From Rhodanobacteraceae bacterium (GTDB lineage: Bacteria; Pseudomonadota; Gammaproteobacteria; Xanthomonadales; Rhodanobacteraceae): DNA of 64,000 nt. The position numbers were made by a program, and so were the translations under genes. Location: contig CP126531.1 in the NCBI GenBank assembly GCA_030167125.1, positions 2,644,578 to 2,708,577 of the forward strand, given 5' to 3'. Each line of letters starts with the position of its first letter. The first letter of the stretch is position 1. Of the stretch, positions 1 through 9,110 are shown piece after piece. A model generated the notes under the pieces. It worked only from the letters and a program-made list of their open reading frames with translations. It searched no databases and was not told the DNA's origin.

Positions 1-575
1 GCTTCGTCAACCAGTCGGGCGAACAGAAAGGCGTGGACGGGCTGATCTTCTCCGACCTCACCAACCTCGCGCGCAACCGCGCGATTTCCGATGCGCTGCT
101 GCTGGCCGGCGACGAAGACCTGCGCGTCGGCGTGCAACAGGCGCAGGAACACGGCATCCGCGTGCACCTGCTGGGCGTCGAACCGAAAGACCCTTCCGGC
201 AACCAGTCCGCCGCGCTGCAACGCGAAGCCGACACCCGCCGCCAACTCGATGCCGCCGCGCTCGGGCAATTCCTGTTCCGCCGCGAATACGCGGCGACGC
301 CGTTCGTGGAAACCGATGCCGCCGCAGCGGATGCAGACGTCGCGCACAACCTCGCGCGCATGCAGGAACTCGCCAACGAATACGCCGCGACGCTCGACGC
401 GGCCCAGCGCGCGCTGATCCTCGCCCTGCCCGAGCGCACCCCGCTGCCGCACGAACTCGACCGCGAACTGCTGTTGCGCGCCAGCGAACTGCTCGGCCGC
501 AAACTCGAGGAAGCCGAAAAGCGCACGTTGCGCGGCGCCCTGCGCGGCGCGGTGACCGAAGGCAGCCACGCCTGA
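1..575 (+). CDS. NYN-domain protein, 5'-truncated
   Basis: The reading frame is open from the window edge, so the N-terminus is missing; 190 residues remain. The visible start, KGVDGLIFSDLTNLARN, followed by the segment around LLAGDEDLRVGVQQAQEHGI, resembles the second half of a NYN (PIN-like nuclease) domain, in which a KGVD aspartate and a later SGD/AGDED acidic pair help bind metal. The remaining ~110 residues are charged, helical and contain no motif I recognise. NYN proteins are predicted RNases; the substrate here is unknown. The stop codon lies 38 bp from the convergent SnoaL-like gene. The domain assignment is from motif resemblance, with only half the domain visible. Confidence 0.65.
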   Translation, partial: FVNQSGEQKGVDGLIFSDLTNLARNRAISDALLLAGDEDLRVGVQQAQEHGIRVHLLGVEPKDPSGNQSAALQREADTRRQLDAAALGQFLFRREYAATPFVETDAAAADADVAHNLARMQELANEYAATLDAAQRALILALPERTPLPHELDRELLLRASELLGRKLEEAEKRTLRGALRGAVTEGSHA

Positions 576-612
576 CGCGACACGGACTTCCCGGGCCGCG
601 GCAGGTCGCCGC

Positions 613-984
613 TCATCCCATGTCGTAGAAGAACTGCTCGCTCACGACCTTGCCGTCGCGCACGCGGTACACGCCGATCTCTTCGATCTGCATCCGGCCG
701 CGACCCTTGAAGGTCATGTCCATGGAAAAGGCCGTGCTGAACCAGTTGCCGGCGACAATCGGATCGCTCACGTTGCTCGCGTGCACCGCTTCGACGCCCT
801 CGGCCCATTTGCGGCCCTTCGTGTAGATCGCTTCCAGCCCCTTGGCGTCGCCCAGCGCGCCGGCCGGCGAGCCCCGCATTTCGATGCTGACCGCATCCTG
901 CGCGTACAACTCCCGCTGCGCCTGCTCGTATTCGCCCTTGCGGCACAGCTCGACCAGGCGGTTGGCAATCTGTTCGGTGTTCAT
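613..984 (-). CDS. SnoaL/NTF2-like small protein
   Basis: 123 residues. The start at 984 is chosen because a good ribosome-binding site (GAGGAG) lies 6-11 bases upstream; a longer frame to 1008 has none. The sequence (MNTEQIANRLVELCRKGEYE, a central segment with a tryptophan, then EEIGVYRVRDGKVVSEQFFY) has the length and layout of a SnoaL-like alpha+beta barrel of the NTF2 superfamily. Members bind small hydrophobic ligands or act as isomerases or cyclases, and many have no known function. No signal peptide is seen, so it is probably cytoplasmic. It lies just downstream of an exported protein gene on the same strand. The function is not known. Confidence 0.75.
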   Translation of the reverse strand: MNTEQIANRLVELCRKGEYEQAQRELYAQDAVSIEMRGSPAGALGDAKGLEAIYTKGRKWAEGVEAVHASNVSDPIVAGNWFSTAFSMDMTFKGRGRMQIEEIGVYRVRDGKVVSEQFFYDMG

Positions 985-1025
985 GGCGTACTCCTCGATC
1001 GGCAACAACGGTTATTTCGAATGAT

Positions 1026-1616
1026 TCAATTGACGCGATGCAGTACCTGGGTCCAGTTGGTTTCCCAAGTCTTGCCGCCATCCGCCGAAAAGGCTTGCTC
1101 CCATTGCGCGGAGTTCCGCGTGATGTGCGACCAGATGAAACGCACCTTGATCGGTTTGCCGCGCAGGGTGTCGTTGGCGTAGAACGTGCCGACGCCATGC
1201 ACGAACCGGCCCTTGACGAGTGGATCGAGCGCACCATGCGGGTTGCGGCCATCTATCCACCAGATCGCCCAGAGTCCCGTCCGGGGGTCGTAGGCACGCG
1301 GTGCCACGCCACGGTAGATGCCTTCCGGCGTATCGAATTCCGTGTCGTCCACATTCGCCAGGCCATCCATCAGTTTGATGTTGCGAATGGTGCCGTCGAA
1401 TTCCTCCCAATCGTGGCTACCGGCGAGGCGTTCCTTCAGCCTGCGGCTGTGCACCTTCCATGTACCGACGAAGAAGTCGAAATCGTGCAGGCCGGAGAGA
1501 TTTCGTGACTGCACCGCCTTCGGGGTGTCCTGCGAAGCCAGCGCGGAAGGAACATCGATCCCGATCGCCAGGATCGGCAGAAGGACGGCAATGACTGCGT
1601 AGCGGAAATGTTGCAT
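1026..1616 (-). CDS. exported hypothetical protein, DUF1579-like
   Basis: 196 residues from an ATG at 1616 that follows a GAGG ribosome-binding site. The N-terminus (MQHFRYAVIAVLLPILAIGI then ALA) is a signal peptide, so the product is probably periplasmic. The mature part begins with GLHDFDFFVGTWKVHSRRLK and has repeated Trp- and Gly-rich beta strands (GLWAIWWIDGR, FVHGVGTFYAND, WETNWTQVLHRV). This resembles lipocalin-like DUF1579 domains, whose 'FxxGxW' start is typical. A second protein with the same FVGTW signature lies at 17306-17839. No catalytic residues are evident. The role is unknown. Confidence 0.7.
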   Translation of the reverse strand: MQHFRYAVIAVLLPILAIGIDVPSALASQDTPKAVQSRNLSGLHDFDFFVGTWKVHSRRLKERLAGSHDWEEFDGTIRNIKLMDGLANVDDTEFDTPEGIYRGVAPRAYDPRTGLWAIWWIDGRNPHGALDPLVKGRFVHGVGTFYANDTLRGKPIKVRFIWSHITRNSAQWEQAFSADGGKTWETNWTQVLHRVN

Positions 1617-1713
1617 GGGGGGCACCTCGCGGTTGAAGCGCACCGTTGCGCGGGATGCTCATCATAGGCAGGACTGCTGACGGCGTGGTGTCAGCAGCCG
1701 ATCGCCATGCCGT

Positions 1714-2751
1714 TCAGTTTGCGGACAATTCCGCGGGCGTGACCGCGAACTCGTGCCGCCGGTTGCGGCGCACCACCGCGATCGGCGCGCTGCGGCCGAT
1801 GTGTTCCGCATCGAGCAGCTTGTGCATCGTGTCGATGCCATCCACCGCATGGCCGTCGAATTCGATCACGATGTCGCCCGCCTGCAACCCGGCACGTGCA
1901 GCCGGACCGTTTGGCACGATTTCCATCAAGCGCACCGCGGTTTCGATGGTCAGCTCGAAATGGCGCACGTAACGGCGCGGCAAGCGCAGGTTCTGCGCGC
2001 CCACGCCCAGCGAGGCGCGCCGCACCCGGCCGTGCCGCATCAATTGCGGCACCACTTGTTGAGTGATGTCGATCGACGTCGCGAAACAGATGCCCTGCGC
2101 CGCGGCGATGATCGCAGTGTTGACGCCGATCACGCGGCCGGCGGCATCCAGCAGCGGGCCGCCGGAATTGCCGGGGTTCAACGCGGCGTCGGTCTGGATC
2201 ACGTCCTCGATCAGCCGCCCGCTCACCGCGCGCAGGCTGCGGCCCAGCGCGCTCACCACGCCCGCGGTGACGGTGGATTCGAAACCGAACGGATTGCCGA
2301 TCGCCACCACCAGTTGCCCGACGCGGATGCCGCGCGCCGAACCCAACGGCAAGGTCGGCAACGGCTGCGGCGCGGCCACGCGCAGCAGTGCAAGATCGGT
2401 GTGCGGGTCCTCGCCCAGCAGGTCGGCAGCTAGCGTGTGCCCGGCGGTGGTCATCACCACGATCGAGCGCGCACCCTGCACCACGTGTGCGTTGCTGAGG
2501 ATCAATCCGTCCGGGGTGAACAGGAATCCGGAACCGCCGCCGCCCGGCAGCCTGCGCCCGCGTGCGTCGCGACGATCCGGCACCGCGATCGCCACCACCG
2601 CGGGACCGGCGTGCTCGGCGACGCCGGTGACCACGCGCGAATACGCGTCGAGTGCGGTTTCGTCGAAGCTGCCGGTGCCGCCGGTTGAAGCTGCGCGGCC
2701 GGGCTGCGCGCCGGCGGAATCATTGATGCGCAGCAGTTCGTCGTCGAGCAT
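1714..2751 (-). CDS. HtrA/DegP-type S1C serine protease with one PDZ domain
   Basis: 345 residues from the ATG at 2751; an upstream in-frame ATG at 2799 would add 16 residues but would run closer to the tRNA promoter region. The catalytic triad is visible as SNAHVV (His89), DPHTDLALL (Asp119) and NPGNSGGPL (Ser196), with the usual GNPFGFESTVTAGVVSALGR segment between them. One PDZ domain follows (about 235-335, NGPAARAGLQAGDIVIEFDG). Unlike DegP or DegS, there is no signal peptide or membrane anchor at either start, so the protease may be cytoplasmic. It is transcribed divergently from the tRNA gene. Family assignment is firm; location and substrate are inferred. Confidence 0.9.
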   Translation of the reverse strand: MLDDELLRINDSAGAQPGRAASTGGTGSFDETALDAYSRVVTGVAEHAGPAVVAIAVPDRRDARGRRLPGGGGSGFLFTPDGLILSNAHVVQGARSIVVMTTAGHTLAADLLGEDPHTDLALLRVAAPQPLPTLPLGSARGIRVGQLVVAIGNPFGFESTVTAGVVSALGRSLRAVSGRLIEDVIQTDAALNPGNSGGPLLDAAGRVIGVNTAIIAAAQGICFATSIDITQQVVPQLMRHGRVRRASLGVGAQNLRLPRRYVRHFELTIETAVRLMEIVPNGPAARAGLQAGDIVIEFDGHAVDGIDTMHKLLDAEHIGRSAPIAVVRRNRRHEFAVTPAELSAN

Positions 2752-2828
2752 GGACGCGATATGGGGACGGTCGCTGGCGCGACAAGCGCGGTGCGGCATG
2801 TGTGCACCGGTATCCTATGCAACCTCAC

Positions 2829-2902
<74 letters not shown>

Positions 2903-2962
2903 TTTGACGCGGAAGCGATGTACAAGTTGTGCGCGGGATACGCGAGTCCTGGAAAGCGTCGC

Positions 2963-3583
2963 TCAACCCGCCCTCCGCGCCACGAACTTCAACGCCAGCG
3001 CGTTCATGCAGTAGCGCAATCCGGTCGGGCGCGGGCCGTCGTCGAAGACGTGGCCGAGGTGCCCTTGGCAACGCGCGCAGCGCACTTCGGTGCGCAGCAT
3101 GCCGAAACTCGCGTCGCTGAGTTCGATCACGTTGTGCTTGGAGATCGGCTGCCAGAAGCTCGGCCAGCCCGTGCCGGAATCGAACTGGGTGGCGTCGTCG
3201 TACAGCGCGGTGGCGCAGCCCGCGCAGCGATAAAGGCCGCGTGCCGTTGGTCGCTCATGCTGTCCGCTGAAGGCAGGCTCGGTGCCGCCGCGGCGCAGGA
3301 TTTCGAACGCGGCCGGGGACAGCCGTCGGTGCCACTCGGCGTCGCTCAACACCAGCCGCGGCAGGCGCTGCGGACCGAGATCGCGGCCGTCGTCCGCGAA
3401 GATTTCCAGCAGCACGTTGCCCGGTTCGGTATGGATCGTTCCGGGCAACGCATCGCCGGCGGTGGCCGCCAACAGGCGCGGCAGCGCGAAGCCGCCGCCG
3501 ATCACCAGCGCCGCGCCGCCGCCCAAACCCAGGCGCAGGAGCCGGCGCCGTTCGGCCATCAGGACTTCGTTATTGCGCGACAT
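2963..3583 (-). CDS. msrB: exported peptide-methionine (R)-S-oxide reductase MsrB
   Basis: 206 residues from the ATG at 3583, preceded by GGAG. The MsrB domain (about 75-202) has two zinc CxxC pairs (Cys120/Cys123 and Cys169/Cys172), the GTGWPSFW block, the GHLGHVFDDGP block and the catalytic Cys192 in RYCMNAL. It reduces the R epimer of methionine sulfoxide. Most MsrB proteins are cytoplasmic; here about 40 residues precede the domain and contain a twin-arginine-like ERRRLLRLGLGGGAALVIGGG segment, so Tat export or membrane anchoring is likely. It would repair oxidised envelope proteins. It is divergent from the ECF sigma gene, a suggestive but unproven link to oxidative stress. Confidence 0.9.
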   Translation of the reverse strand: MSRNNEVLMAERRRLLRLGLGGGAALVIGGGFALPRLLAATAGDALPGTIHTEPGNVLLEIFADDGRDLGPQRLPRLVLSDAEWHRRLSPAAFEILRRGGTEPAFSGQHERPTARGLYRCAGCATALYDDATQFDSGTGWPSFWQPISKHNVIELSDASFGMLRTEVRCARCQGHLGHVFDDGPRPTGLRYCMNALALKFVARRAG

Positions 3584-3712
3584 GGAGTCTCCGACAGTGG
3601 CGTGTTCGAGTTGTATTCGTCGGGACCTCGCCACCGGTTACGTTGCGGCGCGAAGTAACCCCGGCACCGGACGCAGCGAATCAGGCTGTGGGCAAGCTCA
3701 CCGGTTCCAGGC

Positions 3713-4369
3713 ATGTCCCTCTTGACCGCCGATGCGGTGTGGGTGCTATATGACGGGATCGCCCCGCCATCGGATCGCCGCGTCCACGTGTCAGCCGAGA
3801 ATGCCAGCGACGACACGCCGCCCGAACGCCGGCGCGCCGCGTGGATGGCCGCCGCGCAAGCGGGCGATCGCGCCGCGTACGAGCGCGTGCTCGCCGACTC
3901 GCTGGTGCTGATCCGCAACGTGGCGCGCCACCACCGCGTGCCGGCGGATGCACTCGATGACGTGGTGCAGGAAACCCTGCTCACCGTGCACCGCGTCCGC
4001 CACACCTACGATCCGGCGCGTTCCTACGACGCATGGCTCGCCGCCATCGCCGGTCGCCGCGCGATTGACATGCTGCGTGGCCACGGCCGCCGCCAGCGCC
4101 GTGAAACCCACGACGAATTCGCGTTCGAGCAGATGGCCGGGCACGACGACGCCAGTACCGCGAGCGAACGCGCGCAGGAGGCGTCGCGTTTGCGCGCGGC
4201 GATCGCGGGATTGCCGCCGGGCCAGCGCGAAGCGGTGGAGCAGATGGGTCTCAAGGAACATTCGTTGGCCGAAGCTGCCGCCGAGACCGGCCGCAATACC
4301 GGTGCATTGAAAGTGAACCTGCATCGCGCGCTGAAGGCGCTGCGCGGCCGCCTGCACGGAGATTCGTAA
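3713..4369 (+). CDS. ECF-type RNA polymerase sigma factor
   Basis: 218 residues as an open frame from the ATG at 3713; a GTG at 3788 would remove a 25-residue N-terminal extension that looks unrelated to the family, and neither start has a clear ribosome-binding site. Sigma region 2 is seen from about residue 65 (DDVVQETLLTVHRVRHTYD, then AWLAAIAGRRAIDMLRGHGR) and region 4 from about 160 (LPPGQREAVEQMGLKEHSL, NTGALKVNLHRALKALR). The next gene, 4 bp downstream, is a NrsF/DUF1109 membrane protein, the usual anti-sigma partner of SigF-type ECF factors. The pair therefore probably forms a membrane-signalled switch. Confidence 0.9.
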   Translation: MSLLTADAVWVLYDGIAPPSDRRVHVSAENASDDTPPERRRAAWMAAAQAGDRAAYERVLADSLVLIRNVARHHRVPADALDDVVQETLLTVHRVRHTYDPARSYDAWLAAIAGRRAIDMLRGHGRRQRRETHDEFAFEQMAGHDDASTASERAQEASRLRAAIAGLPPGQREAVEQMGLKEHSLAEAAAETGRNTGALKVNLHRALKALRGRLHGDS

Positions 4370-4373
4370 CGAC

Positions 4374-5027
4374 ATGTCATCCGATCCACGCCACCAGGCA
4401 TTGATCGACACGCTCGGCGCCGAATTGACGCCGGTGCGACGTCTAGCGCCGCCGTGGCTGCGCACGCTCGGCTGGCTGCTGGTCGTCGCGGCGATCGCTG
4501 CATTGCTGCTGGTGCACTACGGCACCGCACCGATGCTGCATCGCTGGGGCGGCGCACCCGATCTTGCCTGGGCGACCGCGGGTGCGGTGCTGACGACCGC
4601 GTGCGCCGCGTGGGCGGCGTTCGCGCTGAGCGTGCCGGGCCGTTCGCGCGCGTGGGCGTGGTTGCCGCTGCCCGCTGCGCTGCTGTGGTTCGGCGCGAGC
4701 GGCTTGGGTTGTTTGCGCACGTGGCTCGCGCCCGGCACCAGCATCGCCGGCGTCCATCAATCGGCCGATTGCCTGGTGTTCATCGTCAGCTTCTCGATCC
4801 CGCTGTCGGCATTGATGATCCTGCTGCTGCGCCGTGCCTGTCCGCTGCGGCCGGTCCGCACCGCGATCCTGGTCGGTCTGGCCAGTGCGGCGGCCTCGGC
4901 CAGCCTGCTGGAAATCTGCCACGCCTACGACGCGGCCGCGACCGACTTGCTGACGCACGCACTGGCCGTGCTGATCGTGATCGCGGCGAACGCGGCGATG
5001 GGCGGGCGGTTGTTGTCACGGCGTTGA
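4374..5027 (+). CDS. NrsF/DUF1109 family anti-sigma factor
   Basis: 217 residues starting 4 bp after the sigma gene stop, so translation is probably coupled. A short soluble N-terminus (to about residue 24, ending ELTPVRRLAPPW) is followed by six hydrophobic segments, with cysteines in the membrane part (e.g. GLGCLRTWLAPGT and the HQSADCLVF region). Length, topology and position next to an ECF sigma factor match the NrsF family (DUF1109), in which the cytoplasmic N-terminus binds the sigma factor. In Caulobacter, NrsF restrains SigF and responds to metal or oxidative stress; whether this protein senses the same signals is inferred. Confidence 0.82.
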   Translation: MSSDPRHQALIDTLGAELTPVRRLAPPWLRTLGWLLVVAAIAALLLVHYGTAPMLHRWGGAPDLAWATAGAVLTTACAAWAAFALSVPGRSRAWAWLPLPAALLWFGASGLGCLRTWLAPGTSIAGVHQSADCLVFIVSFSIPLSALMILLLRRACPLRPVRTAILVGLASAAASASLLEICHAYDAAATDLLTHALAVLIVIAANAAMGGRLLSRR

Positions 5028-5059
5028 TGTAACCGGCGGCGCGCTTCCGGCGAAAGGGG

Positions 5060-5088
5060 AGTGGAGGCGGCGTGGCCGCCTCTCCACT
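5060..5088 (+). terminator. strong hairpin between nrsF-like gene and MXKDX gene
   Basis: AGTGGAGGCGGC (5060-5071) pairs with GCCGCC-TC-TCCACT (5075-5088) around a GTG loop, leaving a two-base bulge, and is followed only by a short TT. It could be a weak terminator or attenuator reducing read-through from the sigma/anti-sigma genes into the downstream gene, or an mRNA stabiliser just ahead of that gene's ribosome-binding site. Confidence 0.4.
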
Positions 5089-5110
5089 TTCCAGCCAGAA
5101 GGATCCACCC

Positions 5111-5404
5111 ATGAACGCACGCATGTTCGCCGCCCTCCCCTTCGCGATGGCCATCGCTGTTCTCGCCGGCGCACCCGCGCTCGCGCAGGACGCCACGCCC
5201 GCGAGTTCCGCTTCGGCCATGTCGCAGGACGGCATGCAACACAAGGACGCGATGAAGGACGCCATGCACAAGCACGGCATGATGAAAAACGACGCGATGC
5301 ACGGCGACACGTACATGGCCGCGCATCACGGCAAGATGATGAAGAAAGACGATTCGAAGATGATGCAGCACTCCGGCAACGAGCCGATGGGCAGTGGAGG
5401 CTGA
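5111..5404 (+). CDS. exported Met/His-rich protein, MXKDX-repeat type
   Basis: 97 residues from the ATG at 5111, preceded by AAGGA. A signal peptide (MFAALPFAMAIAVLAGAPALA) releases a small periplasmic protein of about 70 residues made almost wholly of Met, His, Lys and Asp, with degenerate pentapeptides such as MKDAM, MHKHG, MMKND and MKKDD. This matches the MXKDX-repeat family. Its composition suggests binding of soft metal ions such as copper or a methionine-based oxidant trap, but no function is established. It lies 83 bp downstream of the sigma/anti-sigma pair on the same strand and is a likely target of that sigma factor. Confidence 0.8.
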   Translation: MNARMFAALPFAMAIAVLAGAPALAQDATPASSASAMSQDGMQHKDAMKDAMHKHGMMKNDAMHGDTYMAAHHGKMMKKDDSKMMQHSGNEPMGSGG

Positions 5405-5437
5405 TTCGCCCGATCGCGCTTTTGACCTTGCAATGGA

Positions 5438-5455
5438 ACGGCCAGGGATGGCCGT
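5438..5455 (+). terminator. short perfect hairpin without T-tract
   Basis: ACGGCCA-GGGA-TGGCCGT forms a 7-bp stem with a 4-base loop in the 118-bp gap between the MXKDX gene and ltaE. There is no U-run, so it would be a weak or factor-dependent terminator at best. Confidence 0.3.
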
Positions 5456-5522
5456 CTGGATGGAACGCGCGGCGGCGCACTCGCTCCGCTAAATTGTTCG
5501 CGTCCACTCGCAAGAACGCGCC

Positions 5523-6575
<1,053 letters not shown>

Positions 6576-6605
6576 ACTGCACGCTCGATCCCACCGGGCA
6601 CGCCC

Positions 6606-7919
6606 ATGAACACCGCTTCCGATGCGGCGCCGCCGCCCGCCCGCCAGTCGCTTTTCGCCAACCGCAACTTCAGCCTGCTGTTCGGCGGCAGTTCGGTGTC
6701 GGCGTTCGGCGATCAGTTCACGCTGGTGGCGCTGCCGTGGCTGGTGCTGAAACTCACCGGCAATCCCGCCGCGCTGGGCATCGTGCTGGCGGTGATGGCG
6801 TTTCCGCGCGCGGCGTTCATGCTGATCGGTGGCGCGGTGGTGGACCGGATGTCGCCGCGCGTGGTGCTGCTCGGCGCGCGCGCCGCCAACGCCGCTTGCA
6901 TCGTGATCCTCGCGGTGCTGGTGCTGAGCGGCGCGATCCAGATGTGGATGGTGTATCTGCTGGCGCTCGGCATCGGCCTGTCCACGGCGTTTGCGTATCC
7001 CGCGGGTTCGGCGATCCTGCCGCAACTGGTGCCGCCGCTGCAGTTGCGCGCGGCCAACGCGCTGTTCATGGGCATGCGCCAGCTCAGCATGATCGGCGGC
7101 CCGGTGCTGGCCGGTTTCGTGATCGCGCTGGGTGCGCATCGCGCGCCGTCGGCGCAATCGTTGCCGGATGCCAGCGGCCTGGGCACGGCGTTCGCGATCG
7201 ACGCCGCGAGCTTCGTGTTTTCGCTGGTGTCGCTGGCGATGATCCGCATCCACGGCGACTTCCATCCACCGCAGCAAAGCGGCGGCGTGTTCGCCAGCAT
7301 CGCCGCGGGCGTGCGCTACGTGTGGTCGGACGTGCCGCTGCGCACGTTCGTGATCTACGCGAGCTTCGTGTCGGTGTTCGTGGGCGGCCCGATCCAGGTG
7401 GGCCTGCCGGTGCTGGCGGATACGCGCATGGATCTCGGCGCGGCGTCGCTCGGGATACTGATGACGGCGCAAGGCGTCGGCATGTTCATCGGCAGTTTTC
7501 TGTCGGGCTTCGCGCAGCGCGCGATACGCGGACGCCTCGGCGTGCTGGTGCTGGGCATCGACAGCCTCGTCGGCCTGACGCTGGTCGCGTTGATGCTGGT
7601 GCACACCACGTATACCGGCGCGGCACTGCTGCTGTGCACCGGGCTGCTCGGCGGCATCGTGCAGATCGCGATCTTCACCTGGATCCAGCAGCGCGTGTCG
7701 CAACAGATGATGGGCCGCACCATGAGTATCCTGATGTTCACTTTCATGGGGCTGGGTCCGTTGTCGGCGGCCGCCGCCGGCGCGCTGCTGAAAGTGATCT
7801 CGCTGACCGCGCTGTTCGGCGTCGCGGGGCTGACGCTCACCGCGATCGCGCTGTGCTGCCTCGCCAGTCCGCAGATGCGCAGCATCCGCGCGCTGCAGCC
7901 GCAAGCCGCCGGCGGTTGA
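6606..7919 (+). CDS. major facilitator superfamily transporter
   Basis: 437 residues with about twelve hydrophobic segments. The first helices (NRNFSLLFGGSSVSAFGDQF, then a GAVVDRMSPRVVLL loop matching the MFS GxxxDRxxxR motif between TM2 and TM3) place it in the MFS, close to the MFS_3/enterobactin-exporter-like branch. The N-terminus is a short hydrophilic tail. The substrate cannot be read from sequence; relatives include exporters of siderophores, macrolides and other small molecules. It ends 42 bp before the convergent beta-lactamase gene. Family firm, substrate unknown. Confidence 0.85.
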   Translation: MNTASDAAPPPARQSLFANRNFSLLFGGSSVSAFGDQFTLVALPWLVLKLTGNPAALGIVLAVMAFPRAAFMLIGGAVVDRMSPRVVLLGARAANAACIVILAVLVLSGAIQMWMVYLLALGIGLSTAFAYPAGSAILPQLVPPLQLRAANALFMGMRQLSMIGGPVLAGFVIALGAHRAPSAQSLPDASGLGTAFAIDAASFVFSLVSLAMIRIHGDFHPPQQSGGVFASIAAGVRYVWSDVPLRTFVIYASFVSVFVGGPIQVGLPVLADTRMDLGAASLGILMTAQGVGMFIGSFLSGFAQRAIRGRLGVLVLGIDSLVGLTLVALMLVHTTYTGAALLLCTGLLGGIVQIAIFTWIQQRVSQQMMGRTMSILMFTFMGLGPLSAAAAGALLKVISLTALFGVAGLTLTAIALCCLASPQMRSIRALQPQAAGG

Positions 7920-7961
7920 AGCGAACGGGCCTGGGCGGGACGTGATCGCCGGCCGCCGTGT

Positions 7962-8906
7962 CTACGGCCGCTGCTGTTTCGACGATGCCGCGTCGGCGCG
8001 CTGCTTCGCCAGTTCCGCCGCGAAATTTTTGCGCGCGGCGTTTGCGTATGCGCGGCAGCCCGCCGGATCCAGCATCGCGTTCCCGTCGCCGCGTTCGCGC
8101 ATGGCGACGCGCTCCCAGAAATCCACCATCTCCGGATGCGGAGCGACCGGGATGTCGCAGGGCAGCGCGGCGACCACTTCGAAGCTGTGCTCGAATTGCT
8201 TGACGATGCCGGGATCGCCGACCAATCGAAAACCCGGCGCCGAAAGGCTGCCGACGTCGACCACGCGCAGGCAACGCGTGCCCTCGCACGAAGTCCACGT
8301 CCAGGTGGTGTTGCCTGCGGTATGCCCCGGCGTCGCATGCGCCGTCAGCACCAGATCACCCAGGTGCAGATGTTCGCCATCGGCAGCCGTGCGCGCCACG
8401 TGCACCGGCGGAAACGGAAACCGGTCGCCGTATTGCGGATCGTCGTGACCGCCGCGTTCGAGCAATGGCGCATCCGCGGCATTCGCGATCACCTGCGCGC
8501 CCGTATCGCGTGCGAGCCGTGCAATGTCGCCCGCGTGGTCGGAGTGCGCGTGCGAATTGAGGATCCATTTGACATCGTGCAGCGCGAAGCCGAGCGTCCG
8601 GATATTGGCTTCGATCAGCGGCGCATCGCCCGGCACGCCACCATCGATCAGCACGTCGCCCGCCGGCGCGGTGATCAGGAAAACGCCGAGGCCGCGCGGC
8701 CCGACGTACCACGTGTTGCCGTAGATGCGAAACGGCTTTTGCGGTGCCGTCCACGACGGGTTTTCCGCGATGTTGGCGCGCTCCGATGCCGGCATTTGAA
8801 ACGAAATCGGAGTGTTCGACGCGCTTGGCTGCCCCGAACGCGACTGCGCATGCAGGCTCGGGATCATCAGACCCGAAAGAAGAACCGCAGCCAGAGCCAT
8901 GCGCAT
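7962..8906 (-). CDS. subclass B3 metallo-beta-lactamase
   Basis: 314 residues from ATG 8906 (a further ATG lies at 8900); the frame extends upstream without a plausible start. The signal peptide (MRMALAAVLLSGLMIPSLHA) directs it to the periplasm. Zinc ligands match subclass B3: SHAHSDHAG gives His119, His121, Asp123 and His124, TPGHTAGNTTW gives His195, and APHPEM gives His257. The segment SLSAPGFRLVGDP and ALPCD before the last ligand closely follow the L1 enzyme of Stenotrophomonas. It would hydrolyse beta-lactams, probably including carbapenems, though activity is inferred. No regulator (ampR-like) is adjacent and no strong ribosome-binding site is seen. Confidence 0.93.
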   Translation of the reverse strand: MRMALAAVLLSGLMIPSLHAQSRSGQPSASNTPISFQMPASERANIAENPSWTAPQKPFRIYGNTWYVGPRGLGVFLITAPAGDVLIDGGVPGDAPLIEANIRTLGFALHDVKWILNSHAHSDHAGDIARLARDTGAQVIANAADAPLLERGGHDDPQYGDRFPFPPVHVARTAADGEHLHLGDLVLTAHATPGHTAGNTTWTWTSCEGTRCLRVVDVGSLSAPGFRLVGDPGIVKQFEHSFEVVAALPCDIPVAPHPEMVDFWERVAMRERGDGNAMLDPAGCRAYANAARKNFAAELAKQRADAASSKQQRP

Positions 8907-9110
8907 GTTCGCGTGCCGTGCAGAAGGAACGCTCAGGATAAGGCACGTTTCCCGACTTGGCGATCCGACGTCACGCGCATCGAACACCAGCCCGCCACGC
9001 ATTGTCGTTTTTGAAAACTCTGCAGATACGCGCAAAACATGCCGGTGAGCGCAGTTGTCAATATGAGCACTCTTGCCGAAAGTCTCGGGCGTGCGTCGTT
9101 GATGCCGACG

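Noticed and set aside
3636..3660. GGTTAC...GTAACC inverted repeat upstream of the ECF sigma gene
   Set aside because: Only a 6-bp stem with a 13-base loop; too weak to call an operator or terminator.
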